From NCBI GenBank assembly GCA_017577615.1, contig PKRE01000002.1, forward strand, positions 496,001-560,000: a stretch of DNA of 64,000 nucleotides, in the 5' to 3' direction. This stretch comes from Gammaproteobacteria bacterium (GTDB taxonomy: Bacteria > Pseudomonadota > Gammaproteobacteria > Steroidobacterales > Steroidobacteraceae). Numbering within the stretch: position 1 is the stretch's first letter; the number at the start of each line of letters is the position of its first letter. The notes under the pieces are model-generated. The model was not told the origin of the DNA. It searched no databases and saw only the letters and a list, made by a program, of their open reading frames with translations. Of this stretch, positions 23,850-32,428 are shown piece by piece. The translations under genes were made by a program, and so were the position numbers.

Positions 23850-26543
23850 ATGAAAGATTCGTTCAAGGCGCGCAGGACGCTCGCTGTCGGTACCAGAAAG
23901 TTCGAAATCGCTAGCCTGCAAGCGCTCAAGGACAGGAACGTCGCGCGGCTTCCTTATTCGCTGAAGATTCTCCTCGAGAACTTGCTGCGCTTCGAGGACG
24001 GCGTAAACGTCACGCGCGACGACATCGAGGCATTGCTCGCCTGGGATCCCACTGCAACGCCTTCGTACGAAATCTCGTTCACGCCGAGCCGCGTCATCCT
24101 GCAAGACTTCACCGGCGTGCCGGCCATTGTCGATCTCGCCACGATGCGCGAGGCAATGGTCAAGCTCGGCGGCAATCCCGACGATATCAATCCGCTCTCG
24201 CCTGCCGAGCTCGTCATCGACCACTCCGTGCAAGTCGATACGTACGGCACTCGCGATGCGGTCCTGCGCAACACGGCGATGGAATTCAAGCGCAACGCCG
24301 AGCGCTATGCGTTCCTGCGCTGGGGACAAAGCGCATTTCGCAACTTCAAGGTCGTGCCGCCCAACACCGGTATCGTGCACCAGGTGAACATCGAGCATCT
24401 CGCGCGCGTGGTGTTCGACACGGAGAAGGACGGAGCGCGCTGGGCATACCCGGACACGCTCGTCGGTACCGACTCGCACACGACCATGGTCAACGGCTTG
24501 GGCGTGCTCGGCTGGGGTGTCGGTGGCATCGAAGCCGAAGCGGCGATGCTCGGTCAGCCCGTGACGATGCTCATCCCGCACGTCATCGGCTTCAAGCTGA
24601 CCGGCACGCTGCCGCCTGGCGCGACCGCCACGGACCTCGTGCTCACCGTGACGGAGATGCTGCGCAAGAAGGGCGTCGTCGACAAGTTCGTCGAATTCTT
24701 CGGCGACGGTCTGGCCAATCTTCCGCTCGCCGACCGTGCAACGATCAGCAACATGTCGCCCGAGTTCGGCAGCACCTGTGCAATCTTCCCGATCGACGCG
24801 GAAACCTTGCGTTATCTCGAGCTGACCGGCCGCACGCCAGAGCAGATCGAGCTGGTCAAAGCGTACGCACAGCACCAGGGTCTGTGGCGCGAGGACGGCC
24901 AGCCGCAAGCCGACTACACGGACGTGCTCGAGCTCGATCTGAGCACGGTGGAGCCGTCGCTCGCCGGTCCGCGGCGTCCGCAGGATCGTGTGCCGCTGCG
25001 CAGCGCGAAGCACACTTACCAAACCAATCACAAGAAGATGGCCGAGGAGCGCGCGCAGAAGAATCCGTCTGCGACGGGCGCTGCAAAGGCCACGGTGAAC
25101 CAGAACACGTTCGAGGTCAAAGACGGCGCCATTCTGATCGCGGCGATCACCAGCTGCACGAACACCTCCAACCCGGCGGTGCTCGTTGGTGCTGGGTTGC
25201 TCGCCCGCAACGCACGCCGCAAGGGCCTGACTGCGAAGCCCTGGGTCAAGACGAGCTTGGCGCCCGGCTCGCGCGTCGTGACCGACTACTTGAGCAAAGC
25301 TGGATTGACGGAAGACCTGGAAGCCGTTGGCTTCTACACCGTCGGCTACGGCTGCACGACGTGCATCGGCAACTCGGGTCCGCTGCTGCCCGAGATCTCG
25401 GAGGCGGTGCGCGCCGGCGACGTGATCGCCTGCTCGGTGCTGTCCGGCAATCGTAACTTCGAAGGCCGCATCCACCCGGAAGTCAAGATGAACTTCCTCG
25501 CCTCGCCGCCGCTCGTCGTCGCGTATGCGCTCGCGGGCACGATGGATATCGACCTGACCAGCGAGCCGCTCGGCGTCGGCAACGATGGTCAGCCCGTTTA
25601 TCTCAAAGACATCTGGCCGTCGCAGGCTGAGATCCAGGAAGTCATCGCAAGCTGCATCGACGCCGAGATGTTCAAGAAGAGCTACTCGAGCGTCTTCGCA
25701 GGCGACGACAACTGGAACGCCATCGACGTGCCGAGCGGCAAGCTGTACTCGTGGGACGAGAAGTCGACCTACGTGAAGAACCCGCCGTACTTCGAAGGCA
25801 TGACCATGACCCCACCGCCGGTGTCCGACATTCGCAATGCGCGCGTGCTCGCGTTGCTGGGCGACTCGGTGACGACGGACCACATCTCGCCTGCGGGCAG
25901 CATCGCCAAGAACAGCCCGGCAGCGCAGTACCTGATGTCGCTCGGCGTGCAGCCGGTGGACTTCAACACCTACGGTGCGCGCCGCGGCAACCACGAGGTC
26001 ATGATGCGCGGCACGTTCGCGAATATCCGCCTGCGCAACCTGCTCGTGCCCGGCACCGAAGGCGGTGTCACGATACACATTCCGAGCGGTGAGCAGATGA
26101 GCATCTATGACGCGGCGATGCGCTACAAGCAGGAAGGCACGCCGCTCATCATCATCGCTGGCAAGGAGTACGGCACTGGCTCTTCCCGAGACTGGGCTGC
26201 CAAGGGCACGATGCTGCTCGGCGTGAAGGCGGTGATCGCCGAGAGCTTCGAGCGTATCCATCGCTCGAATCTCATCGGCATGGGCGTGCTGCCGCTCATG
26301 TTCAAGGAAGGCGAGAACGCGCAATCGCTCGGCCTGACGGGCAAGGAGAGCTACGAGATCATCGGTCTCAACGGCGGTGCGGCCAAGATGGTCACCGTCG
26401 TCGCCACGCCCGAGTCCGGTGCGCCGATCAAGTTCGAGGCGCGTGTTCGCATCGACACGCCCAAGGAGCGCGAGTACTTCCAGCACGGGGGCATCCTGCA
26501 TTACGTCCTGCGTCAGCTCGCGGCTTCGAGCAAGGCCGCCTGA
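23850..26543 (+). CDS. acnA: Aconitate hydratase A
   Basis: 897 residues, AcnA/IRP type. The three Fe-S cysteines are in ITSCTNTSNP and GYGCTTCIGNSG. PNTGIVHQVNIEHLARVV, GTDSHTTMVNGLGVLGWGVGG and the fourth-domain signature GKEYGTGSSRDWAAKG are all present. It isomerises citrate to isocitrate and, without its cluster, may bind mRNA like other AcnA proteins. GGAGGA lies 4 bases before the ATG. The N-terminal KDSFKARRTLAVG matches AcnA. A hairpin follows at 26577-26604. Confidence 0.97.
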   Translation: MKDSFKARRTLAVGTRKFEIASLQALKDRNVARLPYSLKILLENLLRFEDGVNVTRDDIEALLAWDPTATPSYEISFTPSRVILQDFTGVPAIVDLATMREAMVKLGGNPDDINPLSPAELVIDHSVQVDTYGTRDAVLRNTAMEFKRNAERYAFLRWGQSAFRNFKVVPPNTGIVHQVNIEHLARVVFDTEKDGARWAYPDTLVGTDSHTTMVNGLGVLGWGVGGIEAEAAMLGQPVTMLIPHVIGFKLTGTLPPGATATDLVLTVTEMLRKKGVVDKFVEFFGDGLANLPLADRATISNMSPEFGSTCAIFPIDAETLRYLELTGRTPEQIELVKAYAQHQGLWREDGQPQADYTDVLELDLSTVEPSLAGPRRPQDRVPLRSAKHTYQTNHKKMAEERAQKNPSATGAAKATVNQNTFEVKDGAILIAAITSCTNTSNPAVLVGAGLLARNARRKGLTAKPWVKTSLAPGSRVVTDYLSKAGLTEDLEAVGFYTVGYGCTTCIGNSGPLLPEISEAVRAGDVIACSVLSGNRNFEGRIHPEVKMNFLASPPLVVAYALAGTMDIDLTSEPLGVGNDGQPVYLKDIWPSQAEIQEVIASCIDAEMFKKSYSSVFAGDDNWNAIDVPSGKLYSWDEKSTYVKNPPYFEGMTMTPPPVSDIRNARVLALLGDSVTTDHISPAGSIAKNSPAAQYLMSLGVQPVDFNTYGARRGNHEVMMRGTFANIRLRNLLVPGTEGGVTIHIPSGEQMSIYDAAMRYKQEGTPLIIIAGKEYGTGSSRDWAAKGTMLLGVKAVIAESFERIHRSNLIGMGVLPLMFKEGENAQSLGLTGKESYEIIGLNGGAAKMVTVVATPESGAPIKFEARVRIDTPKEREYFQHGGILHYVLRQLAASSKAA

Positions 26544-26576
26544 TCGCACGGCAAGCTGCAACGTGCTAAGTTGATG

Positions 26577-26604
26577 CGGCCGGCGGTTCAGAACCGTCCG
26601 GCCG
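26577..26604 (+). terminator. Probable terminator hairpin after acnA
   Basis: CGGCCGG pairs with CCGGCCG and, past a one-base bulge, CGGTT with AACCG around a 3-base loop; a T-rich tract (GTATCGTTTCTT) follows. It ends the acnA transcript about 35 nt after its stop. Confidence 0.7.
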
Positions 26605-26673
26605 TATCGTTTCTTCGGCGCATTACGTTGCAGTCTGCACTGCATGCGCCTCACGAGCCAAGAGCACGCAGCC

Positions 26674-27426
26674 ATGTCCGCCGTTCGCATCCTTCTCGAA
26701 GACCAGGTGCTGCGATTGACGCTCGCGCGTCCCGAGAAGAAGAACGCACTGACCGGGGCGATGTACGAAGCACTGGCTGGCGCGCTCGTCCGCGCAGAAT
26801 CCGACCCGCAAGTCCACGTCGTGCTCTTCGATGCCGAAGGCGACTCGTTCTCAGCCGGCAACGACTTGACGGAATTCGCCGCGGTGGCGAGCGGTGCAAT
26901 CGAACCCTCAGCGCTCAAGGTACGCACCTTCCTCGATGCCCTTGCCACCGCTACCCTACCCTATGTCGCTGCCGTGCAAGGCGCAGCGGTCGGCATCGGC
27001 ACGACCTTGCTGCTTCACTGCGACCTTGTCTATCTCGGCGAGGACGCACAGCTTTCGACACCCTTCGTGAACCTCGCCCTGGTGCCCGAAGCTGCCTCCA
27101 GCGTCTTGTTGCCCGAGCGTATCGGTCATGCACGCGCCTTCGCGCTGTTCGCGCTCGGCGAGACGCTCGATGCGCAGCGGGCCGTGGAGCTCGGTCTCGC
27201 CAATGCAGTGCTGCCATCGCATACCGTGCGCGAACATGCGCTCGCTCAGGCCAAGGCTCTAGCGAAGCGCCCCGTCGGCGCGTTGCGCGCTACCAAGCAG
27301 CTGATGCGCGACGCAGCAGCGATTCGCGCCGTGATGGCACGTGAGATCGAAATGTTCTCGGAGCGTTTGCGCAGCGAGGAGGCGCTTACAGCCTTCAAGG
27401 CGTTCGCTGCGCGCAAGCGCGATTGA
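26674..27426 (+). CDS. Enoyl-CoA hydratase/isomerase (crotonase) family protein
   Basis: 250 residues. Crotonase features: LTLARPEKKNALTGAMYEAL, FSAGNDLTEF (oxyanion-hole loop), AVQGAAVGIGTTLLLHCDLVY (second oxyanion-hole glycine) and the stretch TPFVNLALVPEAASS. The glutamate in VPEAASS occupies the place of the single catalytic base of delta3,delta2-enoyl-CoA isomerases, so isomerase activity is more likely than hydratase. ATG at 26674 (MSAVRILLED) follows AAGAG; an ATG at 26644 is possible. It stands alone between acnA and a converging small gene. Confidence 0.85.
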   Translation: MSAVRILLEDQVLRLTLARPEKKNALTGAMYEALAGALVRAESDPQVHVVLFDAEGDSFSAGNDLTEFAAVASGAIEPSALKVRTFLDALATATLPYVAAVQGAAVGIGTTLLLHCDLVYLGEDAQLSTPFVNLALVPEAASSVLLPERIGHARAFALFALGETLDAQRAVELGLANAVLPSHTVREHALAQAKALAKRPVGALRATKQLMRDAAAIRAVMAREIEMFSERLRSEEALTAFKAFAARKRD

Positions 27427-27429
27427 ACA

Positions 27430-27756
27430 CTAGCGGCGTGCCGCCTTGCGCTTCCTCGGTGCACCGAGTCGGTATGCCCTATCGTTCAAGCGCAATGTCA
27501 GCGCTGGCTCAGCTTCCTCTTCTTCCGCGCACCACTGCTCCTTGAACGCCTGCAGCGCCTCAGCTTGAAGCTGCGCATGCCGATTCGCAATCACGAGCGA
27601 GGACGGCGTGCACACTCGTGCGCGGATGAGCCCCAGATCGACCGCGGCGTCGAACAACGATGGGTACCAGCTCTGCCATGCAGGCAGAAGCAGGTCCACT
27701 TGCTGGCGCAGGCTCAGACGCCTGAACGATTCGTCGAATTCATCGAAGAGGCTCAT
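27430..27756 (-). CDS. Small protein of unknown function
   Basis: 108 residues, no recognised family. The N-terminal half is acidic and hydrophobic (MSLFDEFDESFRRLSLRQQ, LLLPAWQSWYPSLFDAAVDL), the C-terminus basic (LGAPRKRKAARR); no signal peptide or membrane helix. A good ribosome-binding site (AAGGG, 6 bases before ATG) and an ATGA overlap with the upstream creD remnant indicate it is translated. Only 3 bases separate its stop from that of the converging enoyl-CoA hydratase gene. Confidence 0.6.
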   Translation of the reverse strand: MSLFDEFDESFRRLSLRQQVDLLLPAWQSWYPSLFDAAVDLGLIRARVCTPSSLVIANRHAQLQAEALQAFKEQWCAEEEEAEPALTLRLNDRAYRLGAPRKRKAARR

Positions 27757-28107
27757 TCAGCCCTTTTATCATGAATCGGCGCCCATGCAGAGCGGACATT
27801 AGACGACTCAACATGCTTCGGCCGGTCACCTTCGATACCAATCCACCTGCGTGTGACGAGCATCACGGTCGCCAGTGCCAAAAAAAACGTGATCGCGCCG
27901 AGCAGCGGCGCGTGATCCTCCGCAATCACCAGCGCATACAAGAGCGCGCGCACCCCTACCATCGCGCTGGTGACACCAGCCGCGCATCGCGCTCGCAGTG
28001 ACGCTCGCAATGCGAGCATCGCGAGCGCCATCGTGGCAATCGCGTGCGATCAGTAGCAAGTAGAACGTGCCGAGCGCCAGACACCAGCAGAGAGCACCGC
28101 GCGGCCG
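27753..28107 (-). pseudogene. creD: Remnant of an inner-membrane CreD-family gene
   Basis: Reading the minus strand, one frame gives ALCWCLALGTFYLLLIA, which corresponds to the CreD segment LVGxALxxFYLLLLSLSEH. A second frame then continues as RALLYALVIAEDHAPLLGAI and LALATVMLVTRRWIG, matching the CreD C-terminus (LLxLEDYALLLGS, ALAxVMYLTRRIDW). The two pieces are joined out of frame with about 12-15 codons missing between them, and the N-terminal three quarters (normally about 450 residues) are absent. CreD proteins are cell-envelope proteins of the CreBC regulon. The 92-codon open frame is what is left and is coupled by ATGA to the next gene. Confidence 0.72.
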
Positions 28108-28186
28108 TAATGAACTCTGAGCTGACCGGGTCTATCATGAGGCGCATGCACCAAGACACATGCGTGTAGGAATTCCGAGGTGTCCC

Positions 28187-29146
28187 ATGCTGATCAAGCG
28201 TCCGCGACCCGGAGACAGCGCGCGCATCGCCCCCTCCGAGATCACGGCGGAGGACGTTTATTTCAATCGGCGCAAGCTCCTCAAGGCCGCGCTCGCACTG
28301 GGTGCCGTCGGCAGCGTTGCCACCTCGACAGCGAGCGAGCGCGCGACGCTGCGATACACACGCAATGAGCGCTACAGCACCGACGAGGACCTCACCAGCT
28401 TCGAGGACGTCACCACATACAACAACTTTTACGAGTTCGGCTCAGGCAAGGGCGATCCGGCCGCGCGTTCACATCGCTTCAAGCCCGAGCCCTGGTCCGT
28501 CACCATTTCGGGACATGCGAACGTCACCGGGACGTTCGCGCTCGAAGACCTCTTGAAGCCGCATGCGCTCGAAGAGCGCATCTATCGCCTACGTTGCGTC
28601 GAGGCGTGGTCCATGGTCATTCCCTGGATCGGGATCCCGCTCGGTACAGTGCTGAGGCGCTTCGAGCCCACGTCGAAAGCCAAGTACGTCGCGTTCAAGA
28701 CCGTTCATCGGCCCGAGGAGATGCCGGGACAGCGCGGACGAGTGCTGCCATGGCCCTATGTGGAAGGCTTGCGCATCGACGAAGCGATGCACCCGCTGAC
28801 ACTGCTCGCGGTCGGGCTGTATGGCAAACCGCTGCTGAATCAGAACGGCGCTCCACTACGGCTCGTCGTGCCATGGAAATACGGCTTCAAGAGCATCAAG
28901 TCCATCGTAGAGATCCGCTTTACCGAACGCCAGCCACCCACATCGTGGCATCTGGCCGCTCCTCATGAGTACGGGTTCTACGCCAACGTCAATCCGAACG
29001 TTGATCACCCCCGTTGGAGCCAGGCGCGCGAACGGCGCATCGGCGGCGGCTTGTTCGACTCGCGCCGTCCGACGTTGATGTTCAACGGCTATGAGAAGGA
29101 AGTCGCCTCGCTCTATGCCGGCATGGACTTACGGCGCTTCTACTGA
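28187..29146 (+). CDS. msrP: Methionine-sulfoxide reductase catalytic subunit MsrP
   Basis: 319 residues. A twin-arginine signal lies at residues 27-50 (NRRKLLKAALALGAVGSVA), so the protein is folded with its cofactor and exported by Tat. The molybdopterin-coordinating cysteine is Cys137 in YRLRCVEAWSMVIPW. KTVHRPEEMPGQ, PLRLVVPWKYGFKSIKSI and MFNGYEKEVASLYAGMD are MsrP segments. It repairs oxidised methionine in periplasmic proteins using electrons from MsrQ. GAGGTG before the ATG at 28187 fixes the start. msrQ follows after 6 bases. Confidence 0.97.
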   Translation: MLIKRPRPGDSARIAPSEITAEDVYFNRRKLLKAALALGAVGSVATSTASERATLRYTRNERYSTDEDLTSFEDVTTYNNFYEFGSGKGDPAARSHRFKPEPWSVTISGHANVTGTFALEDLLKPHALEERIYRLRCVEAWSMVIPWIGIPLGTVLRRFEPTSKAKYVAFKTVHRPEEMPGQRGRVLPWPYVEGLRIDEAMHPLTLLAVGLYGKPLLNQNGAPLRLVVPWKYGFKSIKSIVEIRFTERQPPTSWHLAAPHEYGFYANVNPNVDHPRWSQARERRIGGGLFDSRRPTLMFNGYEKEVASLYAGMDLRRFY

Positions 29147-29152
29147 GGGCAC

Positions 29153-29782
29153 GTGACGCTGCATCGCTCTGCGTACCTGCCCATGAAACCAGCGGTGGTG
29201 CGCCGGGTCATCAAGCCTGCTTTGTTCGTCGCGTGCCTGCTTCCGCTGTTGTCGATTCTGTGGCGTGCATTCGAGCTTGGCGGTTCCAACCTTGGTGCGA
29301 ATCCGGTCGAACAGGTGCAAGACACTTTCGGGCAATGGGGATTGCGACTGCTCGTCACCACGCTCGCGATCACACCGCTGCGGGATTGGCTCAATGCACC
29401 GTGGCTCGCGATGCTACGGCGGATGCTGGGGTTGTTTGCCTTCGCCTATGTCTCGCTCCATTTCTTGACATGGCTCGTCTTGGATCAAGGGCTTCATTGG
29501 CCCAGTATCCTTGCGGACATCGCCAAACGTCCGTTCATCACGATCGGCTTCCTGGCGCTTCTGATGCTAGTGCCGCTGGCCGTCACCTCGACCAATGCCA
29601 TGATGCGTCGGCTTGGCAGGCGGTGGAAAACATTGCATCGCTTGATCTACCCGATCTGCGTGCTCGCCGTCTGGCACTACTATTGGCAAGTCAAAGCGGA
29701 TGTGCGCGAGCCGCTCGTGTACGCTTCGCTACTCGGAATCCTGCTCGGCTGGCGCGTCTGGAAGCGGAGCTCAAGGCTGTAG
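29153..29782 (+). CDS. msrQ: Heme-binding membrane subunit MsrQ
   Basis: 209 residues, about six membrane helices. Heme ligands are expected at the histidines in YVSLHFLTW, RWKTLHRLIY and AVWHYYWQVK. GANPVEQVQDTFGQWGLRLL at the N-terminal side and PLRDWLNAPWLAMLRRMLGL match YedZ. It passes electrons from the quinone pool or a flavin reductase to MsrP. The GTG at 29153 follows GAGGG closely; an ATG at 29183 is the alternative. The protein ends SSRL-stop, with the last codons in an AGGCTGTAG repeat. Confidence 0.94.
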   Translation: MTLHRSAYLPMKPAVVRRVIKPALFVACLLPLLSILWRAFELGGSNLGANPVEQVQDTFGQWGLRLLVTTLAITPLRDWLNAPWLAMLRRMLGLFAFAYVSLHFLTWLVLDQGLHWPSILADIAKRPFITIGFLALLMLVPLAVTSTNAMMRRLGRRWKTLHRLIYPICVLAVWHYYWQVKADVREPLVYASLLGILLGWRVWKRSSRL

Positions 29783-29800
29783 ACTGTAGCCGGCATGGGC
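29772..29800. repeat. AGGCTGTAG-type repeat at the msrQ end
   Basis: AAGGCTG-TAGACTG-TAG. It supplies Arg-Leu-stop of msrQ and lies between msrQ and the converging kynA. The opposite arm is poorly preserved. Confidence 0.55.
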
Positions 29801-29818
29801 TCCCTATTCCCTTCTACT

Positions 29819-30670
29819 TCACATCGAGGTGCGAATCGTCCACAGCTCGGGGAAGGCGCGCAGATCGAGCGCCTTCTTGAGATACGCGACGCCACTCGTG
29901 CCGCCTGTCCCGCGCTTGTATCCGATGATGCGTTCGACCGTCTTCATGTGGCTGAAGCGCCAGTGCTGGAACTTGTGATCGAGATCGAGAAGCTTTTCTG
30001 CCAGCTCGTACAGATCCCAGTGGGCATCGCGGCTGTGATACACCGCGAGCCACGCGGCTGCCACTTGCTTGCTCGGCTCGTACGGCTGTGACCAGTCGCG
30101 GTCGAGATATTCTCGTGGGATCTCGAAGCCCCGACGACTCAAGAGCCGCAGCGACTCGTCGTAAATGCTCGGGCTGTGCAGGGCGCGCTCGAGGGTTGCA
30201 TAGATACGAGGGTCGCGCTTGTGAACGGCGATCATGTCGGCATTCTTGTTACCGAGCATGAATTCCAGCATTCGGTATTGATACGACTGAAAGCCCGATG
30301 CGCGTCCCAAGTGATTGCGAAATGCCGAATAGTCGGCCGGTGTCATGGTCGCGAGCACATCCCAGGACTGCATGAGCTGCGCTTGAATACGCGAGACGCG
30401 CGCCAGCATCTTGAAGGACGGACCAAGATCGTCCCGACGAATGTGCTCCAGCGCTGCCGTGAGCTCGTGCAAGCACAGCTTCATCCACAGCTCGGACGTT
30501 TGGTGGATGATGATGAACAGCATCTCGTCATGCTCGAACGAGAGCGGTCGCTGCGCGCTGAGGATCTGATCGAGCGCCAGATACTCACCGTAGCTCTGGG
30601 ACTCGCCCAGGTCCCAATAGACTTGCTCGTTGGAAAGATCGACCGGTGTGGGTTTCGGGGAATCGGTCAT
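29819..30670 (-). CDS. kynA: Tryptophan 2,3-dioxygenase
   Basis: 283 residues. IIIHQTSELWMKLC holds the substrate-side histidine; FQHWRFSHMKTVERIIG holds the proximal heme histidine, followed by YKRGTGGTSGVAYLKKAL, a diagnostic loop. YGEYLALDQILSAQRPLS and ASGFQSYQYRMLEFMLGNKN are family segments. It opens the indole ring of tryptophan to N-formylkynurenine, the first step of the kynurenine route. No kynureninase or formamidase is adjacent, so the rest of the pathway must lie elsewhere. Confidence 0.96.
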   Translation of the reverse strand: MTDSPKPTPVDLSNEQVYWDLGESQSYGEYLALDQILSAQRPLSFEHDEMLFIIIHQTSELWMKLCLHELTAALEHIRRDDLGPSFKMLARVSRIQAQLMQSWDVLATMTPADYSAFRNHLGRASGFQSYQYRMLEFMLGNKNADMIAVHKRDPRIYATLERALHSPSIYDESLRLLSRRGFEIPREYLDRDWSQPYEPSKQVAAAWLAVYHSRDAHWDLYELAEKLLDLDHKFQHWRFSHMKTVERIIGYKRGTGGTSGVAYLKKALDLRAFPELWTIRTSM

Positions 30671-30715
30671 GGGAGTTTACCGCTGCGCTGGACAGCGCGA
30701 GAGTACGTCGAACAG

Positions 30716-31477
30716 TCAGGCGAACATCCAGCCGGGCACGCTTTGCCAACCCTTCAGCAGCTCGCGATCGAGCCGCTTGTAGTCCGGCTCATGCGCCGCG
30801 ACCAGCGCCCAGAAACGTGCTGAGTGATTCATGTGGCGCGTGTGACAGAGCTCATGAATCAAAAGATAACGCACGACAGCCGGGTCCAGGAACAGCAAGC
30901 ACATGTTGAGGCTGATCGTTCCCGATGCGGAGCAGCTTCCCCAACGCGTGCGCTGGCAGCGAATCTGGACCCGTGCGTAGCGAAAGCCACCCTCGCGGGC
31001 TACGCGCGCGAGAAGCGGCGTCAGCTCGCGGCGGGCGGTCTCCCCGAGCCACTGGCGCAGCGCGCGATGGACGGCCTGCGAGCTATGGATCGGTCCCCTC
31101 AGCGAGATTCGCGTCTCATCGAGCGTTCTCACTGAAACCGAGCGCGTTGCTGCGCTCGCATAGGAGATCTGCACCCTGCGGCCGATCGCCCGCAACTCAA
31201 CGTCGCTCGGCCTCTCCTCTATCACCGGCTGCGCAACGGCGGAAAGATCGGCTACGCGCTGATCGATCCACTCTCGATGCGTTTGCACGAACCTGTGAAC
31301 GGCCGCCGGCGACGCGCCTGGGGGCACGACCACCTCGACACGTCCGCCGGGATACACGCGCACCGACAAACGACGGGCACGCCGGCTGACGCGCACATCC
31401 CAGACCTCGGCCGCCTGGCGTGCATCGAACAACTGCAGCTGTGCCGGCATTGGTCTCGACATAGGTCTAATCAACAA
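30716..31477 (-). CDS. YgjP-like (DUF45) zinc-metallopeptidase family protein
   Basis: 253 residues. VSRRARRLSVRVYPGGRVEVVVPP at the N-terminus, RCQRTRWGSCSASGTISLN and the zinc site LLIHELCHTRHMNHSARFW (HExxH plus downstream His) are those of the YgjP/WLM-type metallopeptidase family, which is close to SprT-like proteases. In-frame ATGs at 31477, 31462 and 31450 have no distinctive ribosome-binding site, so the exact start is open. Biological substrate is unknown. Confidence 0.85.
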   Translation of the reverse strand: MLIRPMSRPMPAQLQLFDARQAAEVWDVRVSRRARRLSVRVYPGGRVEVVVPPGASPAAVHRFVQTHREWIDQRVADLSAVAQPVIEERPSDVELRAIGRRVQISYASAATRSVSVRTLDETRISLRGPIHSSQAVHRALRQWLGETARRELTPLLARVAREGGFRYARVQIRCQRTRWGSCSASGTISLNMCLLFLDPAVVRYLLIHELCHTRHMNHSARFWALVAAHEPDYKRLDRELLKGWQSVPGWMFA

Positions 31478-31561
31478 GAACCGCGCAACACACCGCTTCC
31501 CGACGATGCCTGTGGTATGTATTCATGACCGTGCACATTTGCATCCTGCCGCTGTGCCAAC

Positions 31562-32353
31562 TCATTGGCTCCGTGCCGCCAGCGCCTCGATCAGTTCGCG
31601 TGCCGCACGGTAATCGGGCGCCAAAAGGAGCGCACGCTCGATCGCTTCGCGCGCTGCCAGTAACTCGCCGCGCCGCAAGTGATGCTCACCAAGCATGACC
31701 AGTGCTTCGGGCTCGCCCCAGCCGGGTATGCCCGAACGCGACAGCCTTTGTCCAAAGGCCTCGACGACCCCGTGCCAGCGCGCAAGATTGGCCGCTTCGT
31801 CCGCGCTCGTATTACACATCGCGTCAATCAAGAGCACCCGCGGATTCTGTGGCTCCAGCGACAACGCCGTCCGCAAGAGCCTGCTACGCGAACACGAGCC
31901 TCGCAACGCCCCAAGACGCAGAAACGAACGGGGCATGCCGTTGCACACTGCCTCGAGCGCGTACGCCTCCGCCATACGAGGATTGAGCATGCGGGCCGTC
32001 CGCGCATGCTGGACGCAGCGCCTTGCGGCCTTGGTTCCCATGCCGGCGGACTCGCGGCGACCATCGCGGGCCGCCTGCGCATGCAACTGCGCAAGTGTCC
32101 AGTGACCATAGGCAAGCTGGTAAGCCTTCAGCGGGGCCACGCTTTCGGCAGGTGTGTAGTGTTCGATCTCCTCGAGCACCTGCTCGACGGCCCGCATATC
32201 TGCGGTGAGAAAGGCGTACTGCAGACGCGCTTCTGCATCCGCCAACTGCCCCAGCGTTTCTGCCGGTATCGGCGCGGCGACAACAAGCAGCATCGAGATC
32301 GCGAGGCACACTGGCCAAGCAGCGCGCACGAACGCGATTGCACTACAATTCAT
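31562..32353 (-). CDS. Exported TPR-repeat protein, function unknown
   Basis: 263 residues. The N-terminus has a hydrophobic signal (residues 12-31, AAWPVCLAISMLLVVAAPIP). Helical repeats in the C-terminal half look like tetratricopeptide units, best seen in PEALVMLGEHHLRRGELLAAREAIERALLLAPDYRAA (shown by LLAAREAIERALLLAPDYRA). The middle has five cysteines (in RRCVQHA, EAVCNGM, RGSCSRS, DAMCNTS, plus one in the signal). It probably serves as a periplasmic protein-interaction scaffold. It diverges from tatD. Confidence 0.7.
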   Translation of the reverse strand: MNCSAIAFVRAAWPVCLAISMLLVVAAPIPAETLGQLADAEARLQYAFLTADMRAVEQVLEEIEHYTPAESVAPLKAYQLAYGHWTLAQLHAQAARDGRRESAGMGTKAARRCVQHARTARMLNPRMAEAYALEAVCNGMPRSFLRLGALRGSCSRSRLLRTALSLEPQNPRVLLIDAMCNTSADEAANLARWHGVVEAFGQRLSRSGIPGWGEPEALVMLGEHHLRRGELLAAREAIERALLLAPDYRAARELIEALAARSQ

Positions 32354-32428
32354 GACGCAACGATAGCGCGTCTGCGCGACGCTTCAAAGCGCGGAAACAG
32401 TACCACGACTATCGACCCGGATACGACA

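Noticed and set aside
23808..26948. A 1046-codon open frame antisense to acnA
   Set aside because: It is the mirror frame of the high-GC acnA coding sequence, low in complexity (Arg/His/Ala/Asp-rich) with no recognisable domain.
31679..32428. A 250-codon N-terminal extension of TatD
   Set aside because: It is antisense to the TPR gene and not shared with TatD proteins.
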